A DNA stretch of 64,000 bases from NCBI GenBank assembly GCA_030652315.1, contig JAUSAX010000013.1, forward strand, positions 80,218 to 144,217, written 5' to 3'. How positions within the stretch are numbered: position 1 is the stretch's first letter; each line of letters starts with the position of its first letter. The notes beneath the pieces are model-generated. The model saw nothing but the letters and a program-made list of their open reading frames with translations. It ran no database searches and was not told where the DNA came from. A program made the position numbers and the translations under genes. Of the stretch, positions 60,877 to 64,000 are shown in pieces. Source of the stretch: Afipia sp. GTDB taxonomy: Bacteria; Pseudomonadota; Alphaproteobacteria; Rhizobiales; Xanthobacteraceae.

Positions 60877-62034
60877 TCAAGCCATCTTGAATTCAGGCTC
60901 GCGCTCCTCGTCCTCTTCGCGCAGATACGTGGTGATGACCTTCACAATGGCCATCAGCGGCAACGCCAGCGCAAGTCCCCACAGCCCGAACACGACGCCG
61001 AGCAGGATCTGGAACGCGAACAGCGTCGCCGGCGGGATGTCGAGCGCCTGCCGCTGGATGATCGGCGTCAGGATGTAGCTTTCCAGCGCGTGCACTCCGA
61101 GGAACAGCACGAAGGCGCTGAACGCTGCGACCCAGCCCGAGGCGAGGCTCGCCAGCACGATAATCAGCCCGCCGATCAGCGCGCCGACGGTCGGAATGAA
61201 CGCGAGCAACCCGGCCTGTATGCCGAGGATGAACGCGCTGTCGATACCGATGATCGACAGGCCGATCCATGTCACCATGAACACGGCGGCCATCGTGATC
61301 ATCTGCGCGATCAGCCAGCGCTCCAGCGTGTCGCTGATCCGGTCGACCACGACGGTCACATTGGCGCGATGACGTTTGGGCGACAGCGCCAGCAAGCCCC
61401 TGCGATAGACGCTGGGCTGCGCCGCGAAGGACAGGCCGAGGAACAACACGATGAAGAAGTTTCCGACCGCGCTGACCGTGCCGAGCAACAGCTTCAGCGT
61501 CTGGCTGACGATGGCGCCGCCGCCGGAGGCGAGGGCGCCTGCGCTCGGCAGGTTTTTCGGCAGGCCCGGCGGAGGGGTCGGGGCGGCGGTCGCCGGCCCC
61601 TCAGCGGTGGCGACCGCAGCCGCTGTCGCGGTGGGATTGCCAAGCTCGAGATAGCTGGTGTCGACGCCATGCTGTTCAAGGAAGCTTTTGACAGTCGCGA
61701 GCTGCGACTTGAGTGTGTTGCTCAGGACCGCTGCCTGCCGGGCGATAGTCGAGCCGCCGAGAAAGACGACGCCGGACAACAGGCCCGCCAGCACGACGCA
61801 GACCAGTGCAAGGCGGAGTGCATGCGGTCCGCCCATGACCTTTTGCAAAAGATGCGTCATGGCGGTGAGCGCGACGCCGAGCAGGATGCCCGCGAACACC
61901 AGAAACAGCGTCGCCGCGTAGTACCATGTGAATAGCAGGAAGGCCGCGAAGGCGACGACGCCGATGCCCCCCACGGCGATCGACCAGGCAAGGTCGCCAC
62001 GGGTCTGAACTCGGGTCTCGATGGGGGCTGACAC
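60877..62034 (-). CDS. AI-2E family transporter
   Basis: GLSIIGIDSAFILGIQAGLLAFIPTVGALIGGLIIVLASLASG; ESYILTPIIQRQALDIPPATLFAFQILLGVVFGLWGLALALPLMAIVKV; GTG start at 62034 preferred over the track start at 62550. Confidence 0.9.
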   Translation of the reverse strand: MSAPIETRVQTRGDLAWSIAVGGIGVVAFAAFLLFTWYYAATLFLVFAGILLGVALTAMTHLLQKVMGGPHALRLALVCVVLAGLLSGVVFLGGSTIARQAAVLSNTLKSQLATVKSFLEQHGVDTSYLELGNPTATAAAVATAEGPATAAPTPPPGLPKNLPSAGALASGGGAIVSQTLKLLLGTVSAVGNFFIVLFLGLSFAAQPSVYRRGLLALSPKRHRANVTVVVDRISDTLERWLIAQMITMAAVFMVTWIGLSIIGIDSAFILGIQAGLLAFIPTVGALIGGLIIVLASLASGWVAAFSAFVLFLGVHALESYILTPIIQRQALDIPPATLFAFQILLGVVFGLWGLALALPLMAIVKVITTYLREEDEEREPEFKMA

Positions 62035-62178
62035 GTGCGGTCCTCGTGCGTTATTTCCGTGCCAGTCTTTCCCGAAAGGCCGCGCCGGATCAAGAGAAGA
62101 TGGCGTGACAGCCGCGCGGCCAGCGCTTAATCCAGACCGCCGCGCAGCCCGGCTGCGCAGAATCAAAGGTCTCGCCGT

Positions 62179-62895
62179 ATGAAGTTCAGGAAATGGATCG
62201 GCCTTGCTGTGCTGCTGGCGGCGCTGGTGATCGGCGAGCGGATCTATCTTCACCGGCCTGACCACAAGTACCGCCTCACGGTCGAGGTCGAGACGCCCGA
62301 CGGCGTCCGGTCGGCATCCGGCGTGTTCTCGGTGCATCCCAACCGCGCCTATGGTGGCTCGGGAAGCGGACCGGCCGGGCCTCGCGTCAAGGGCGACGCT
62401 GTGGTTGTCGATCTCGGCAACGGGCGAAATCTCGCAATGCTGCTGCTCCACGGGATCAACCCGGCTGAAACCGACGGCATGAGCTATCTGCCGATGCGTG
62501 CGTTCGCCGCGGCGGGACGGCGGATCGATTTCCGCGATGTGAAGCGGCAAACCGACATCGTCCCCGTCGCGGGTGATCTGATCCCGACGTTGGTGACGTT
62601 CGCAGATGCCGCGAACCCTGCGTCCGCGCGCGCGGTCGATCCTGCTGGTCTGCCGGCGACATTCGGGCAGGGGTTCAGGCTGCGCGGGATGTCGCTTCAG
62701 ATCGTGGCGTCCGGACTCTGGCCGCTGGATTTCGGCGGCGCGCTGGGCGAGCCGGTAACGCGGCAGATTCAGACGCAGTTGCCGTGGTCGAACGATCCGG
62801 CGAAAGCGGCTGTGGCGCTAAGTGCTGCGGGGATCGTCGCCGTGCCGCCGCCGGATGCAGGCTTCAGTCCGGTGCAGGCGTTCCGGCGGGAGTAG
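62179..62895 (+). CDS. Hypothetical protein with N-terminal membrane anchor
   Basis: 238 aa; MKFRKWIGLAVLLAALVIGERIYLHRPDHKYRLTVEVETPDGVRSASGVF. Confidence 0.75.
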   Translation: MKFRKWIGLAVLLAALVIGERIYLHRPDHKYRLTVEVETPDGVRSASGVFSVHPNRAYGGSGSGPAGPRVKGDAVVVDLGNGRNLAMLLLHGINPAETDGMSYLPMRAFAAAGRRIDFRDVKRQTDIVPVAGDLIPTLVTFADAANPASARAVDPAGLPATFGQGFRLRGMSLQIVASGLWPLDFGGALGEPVTRQIQTQLPWSNDPAKAAVALSAAGIVAVPPPDAGFSPVQAFRRE

Positions 62896-62939
62896 CTGGC
62901 GCGTTCGGCTTCACTTCCACACACGCATCTCGCGTCGGT

Positions 62940-62964
62940 CGTCCCCGCGAAAGCGGGGACCCAT
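62940..62964. repeat. Short palindromic repeat CGTCCCCGCGAAAGCGGGGACCCAT
   Basis: Also found at 63035..63059 (inverted) and 63850..63874. Confidence 0.85.
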
Positions 62965-63034
62965 ACTCCCTGAGTTCTCGGTGAGTAGAGATGCTGGAGC
63001 GATCTTCTCGCCATCATTGCGTCATTTGGTGGTT

Positions 63035-63059
63035 ATGGGTCCCCGCTTTCGCGGGGACG
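63035..63059. repeat. Short palindromic repeat, inverted copy ATGGGTCCCCGCTTTCGCGGGGACG
   Basis: Reverse complement of 62940..62964. Confidence 0.85.
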
Positions 63060-63331
63060 ACATTGCATATGTAGCGTTCGTCGCGCGCTGTTCACAGGTT
63101 GTCATCACCGGGCGCCTGTCCTCGACTTGATCGGGGATGTCCCGGTGATCCCGGTCAGGTGAGCACTGTGCCTTCGTTATCGGGACGGCCGGGACGAGCC
63201 CGGCGATGACATTGGATATGTGGGTGCATTCAGCGACCAATGGCGCGTTTTCCGATTCGGTTTTCAAACAGCCACTTCATTCACGCACGCGTCATTGCTC
63301 CCGCGCTACGCGCGAGGTGAGCTTTTAGTTC

Positions 63332-63390
63332 TGCCCCTCAAACGCGCGCGAGGCTTGCCTCGTTCGCGCCTCTTAAAAAGGTGAGGGGCA
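63332..63390. repeat. Nested hairpin TGCCCCTCA...GCGAGGC-TT-GCCTCG...TGAGGGGCA
   Basis: 9-bp perfect outer arms with an inner inverted repeat. Confidence 0.65.
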
Positions 63391-63849
63391 TGGAGCGCCG
63401 CGAGGCGCACCTTGTCTTTGTTTCGCTTCCGGCACCGCTTGCGACACGATGAACCTCCGGAAGCGCATCGCCTTGCGGCGCTCCATTGCGGCGATATTGG
63501 GCGAGAGGACCGTACTACCGGGTGAGGACGGGGGAGTTGATCGACCCCTGATCCGGCCGGCTTTCGCCGCCTTCATCCCGCACCGCGTCCAGCCGCGAAC
63601 GGCAGAGCCACGTAGTTGGCCCGGACGGTGACCCCGCAGACCAGCTTGCGCAGTCTGCGTTTATCGCGCCTCCCGGACGACGTGTGTGCGAGACACGCGC
63701 GCAGGCGCCGCATCCTGCTCCGCTTCAAAGCGCCCTCGAGAAGCGCCCCTCACGAACAGGACGTCTCGAACATAAGAGAGGTTCAGAGCGCGGGGATTGG
63801 TATCCCCATCACGAAATGTTTCGAAGGACTGTTCCGAACCTCTTCGGGT

Positions 63850-63874
63850 CGTCCCCGCGAAAGCGGGGATCCAT
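63850..63874. repeat. Short palindromic repeat CGTCCCCGCGAAAGCGGGGATCCAT
   Basis: One mismatch to 62940..62964. Confidence 0.85.
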
Positions 63875-63908
63875 TGACGTTTGTGAAACGTAACGATGTC
63901 GCGTCATC

Positions 63909-64000
63909 CTGAGGTGCGAGCCGCGCTTGCGGCGAGCCTCGAAGGATGCGCAGCCGCACGCCGTCGTCCTTCGAGGCTCGCAAAGGGGCTCGCACCTCAG
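63909..64000. repeat. Nested inverted repeat CTGAGGTGCGAGCC...GAGCCTCGAAGGA...TCCTTCGAGGCTC...GGCTCGCACCTCAG
   Basis: Direct reading; the window edge coincides with the end of the outer arm, so the element may continue. Confidence 0.8.

Noticed and set aside
60814-61935. 373-aa plus-strand ORF antisense to the AI-2E transporter
   Set aside because: Low-complexity Asp/Arg/Gln-rich translation opposite a well-supported membrane protein; begins inside a repeat element.
62035-62550. Extended N-terminus of the AI-2E transporter ORF to 62550
   Set aside because: The extension is antisense to the gene starting at 62179 and reads as non-protein-like; a GTG start at 62034 fits better.

Overview
This 64 kb chromosomal window most likely comes from an alphaproteobacterium of the Bradyrhizobium/Rhodopseudomonas/Afipia/Nitrobacter type. 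That placement is inferred from gene content and protein sequence, not from a search. It has five parts. (1) ihfA-merR at the left edge. (2) A large surface-polysaccharide region, about 1.3-29.6 kb: rfbB/rfbA/rfbC, two tandem GMD-like dehydratases, a Wzm/Wzt-type ABC exporter, an orphan LptF-like permease, an O-antigen ligase-like protein, several glycosyltransferases, three ArnT/GT39-like membrane transferases and a tRNA-Pro(GGG). (3) An acyl-CoA catabolic cluster, about 29.6-40.1 kb, with an HxlR regulator, CaiB, GST, acyl-CoA ligase, two acyl-CoA dehydrogenases, a thiolase and two paralogous SDRs in which the catalytic Tyr appears to be Phe. (4) A second exopolysaccharide locus, about 41.9-51.5 kb: ligase/polymerase, WcaJ-type initiating transferase, GT4, Wza, a Wzz fused to a degenerate BY-kinase domain, FemAB/CelD-like protein and polysaccharide deacetylase. 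(5) Housekeeping genes, about 51.5-62.9 kb: ctaA, FTR1, metZ-like, rplM-rpsI, a GGDEF protein and others, followed by 1.1 kb of repeat-rich noncoding DNA. I saw no CRISPR array, rRNA, transposase or recognisable defence system. No clearly new system is proven. The strongest leads are the GT/beta-propeller fusion, the catalytically altered SDR pair, the P-loop-less Wzz-BY-kinase fusion, and the tandem-GMD plus ABC-exporter locus. Product names come from reading motifs by eye; no database search was run.
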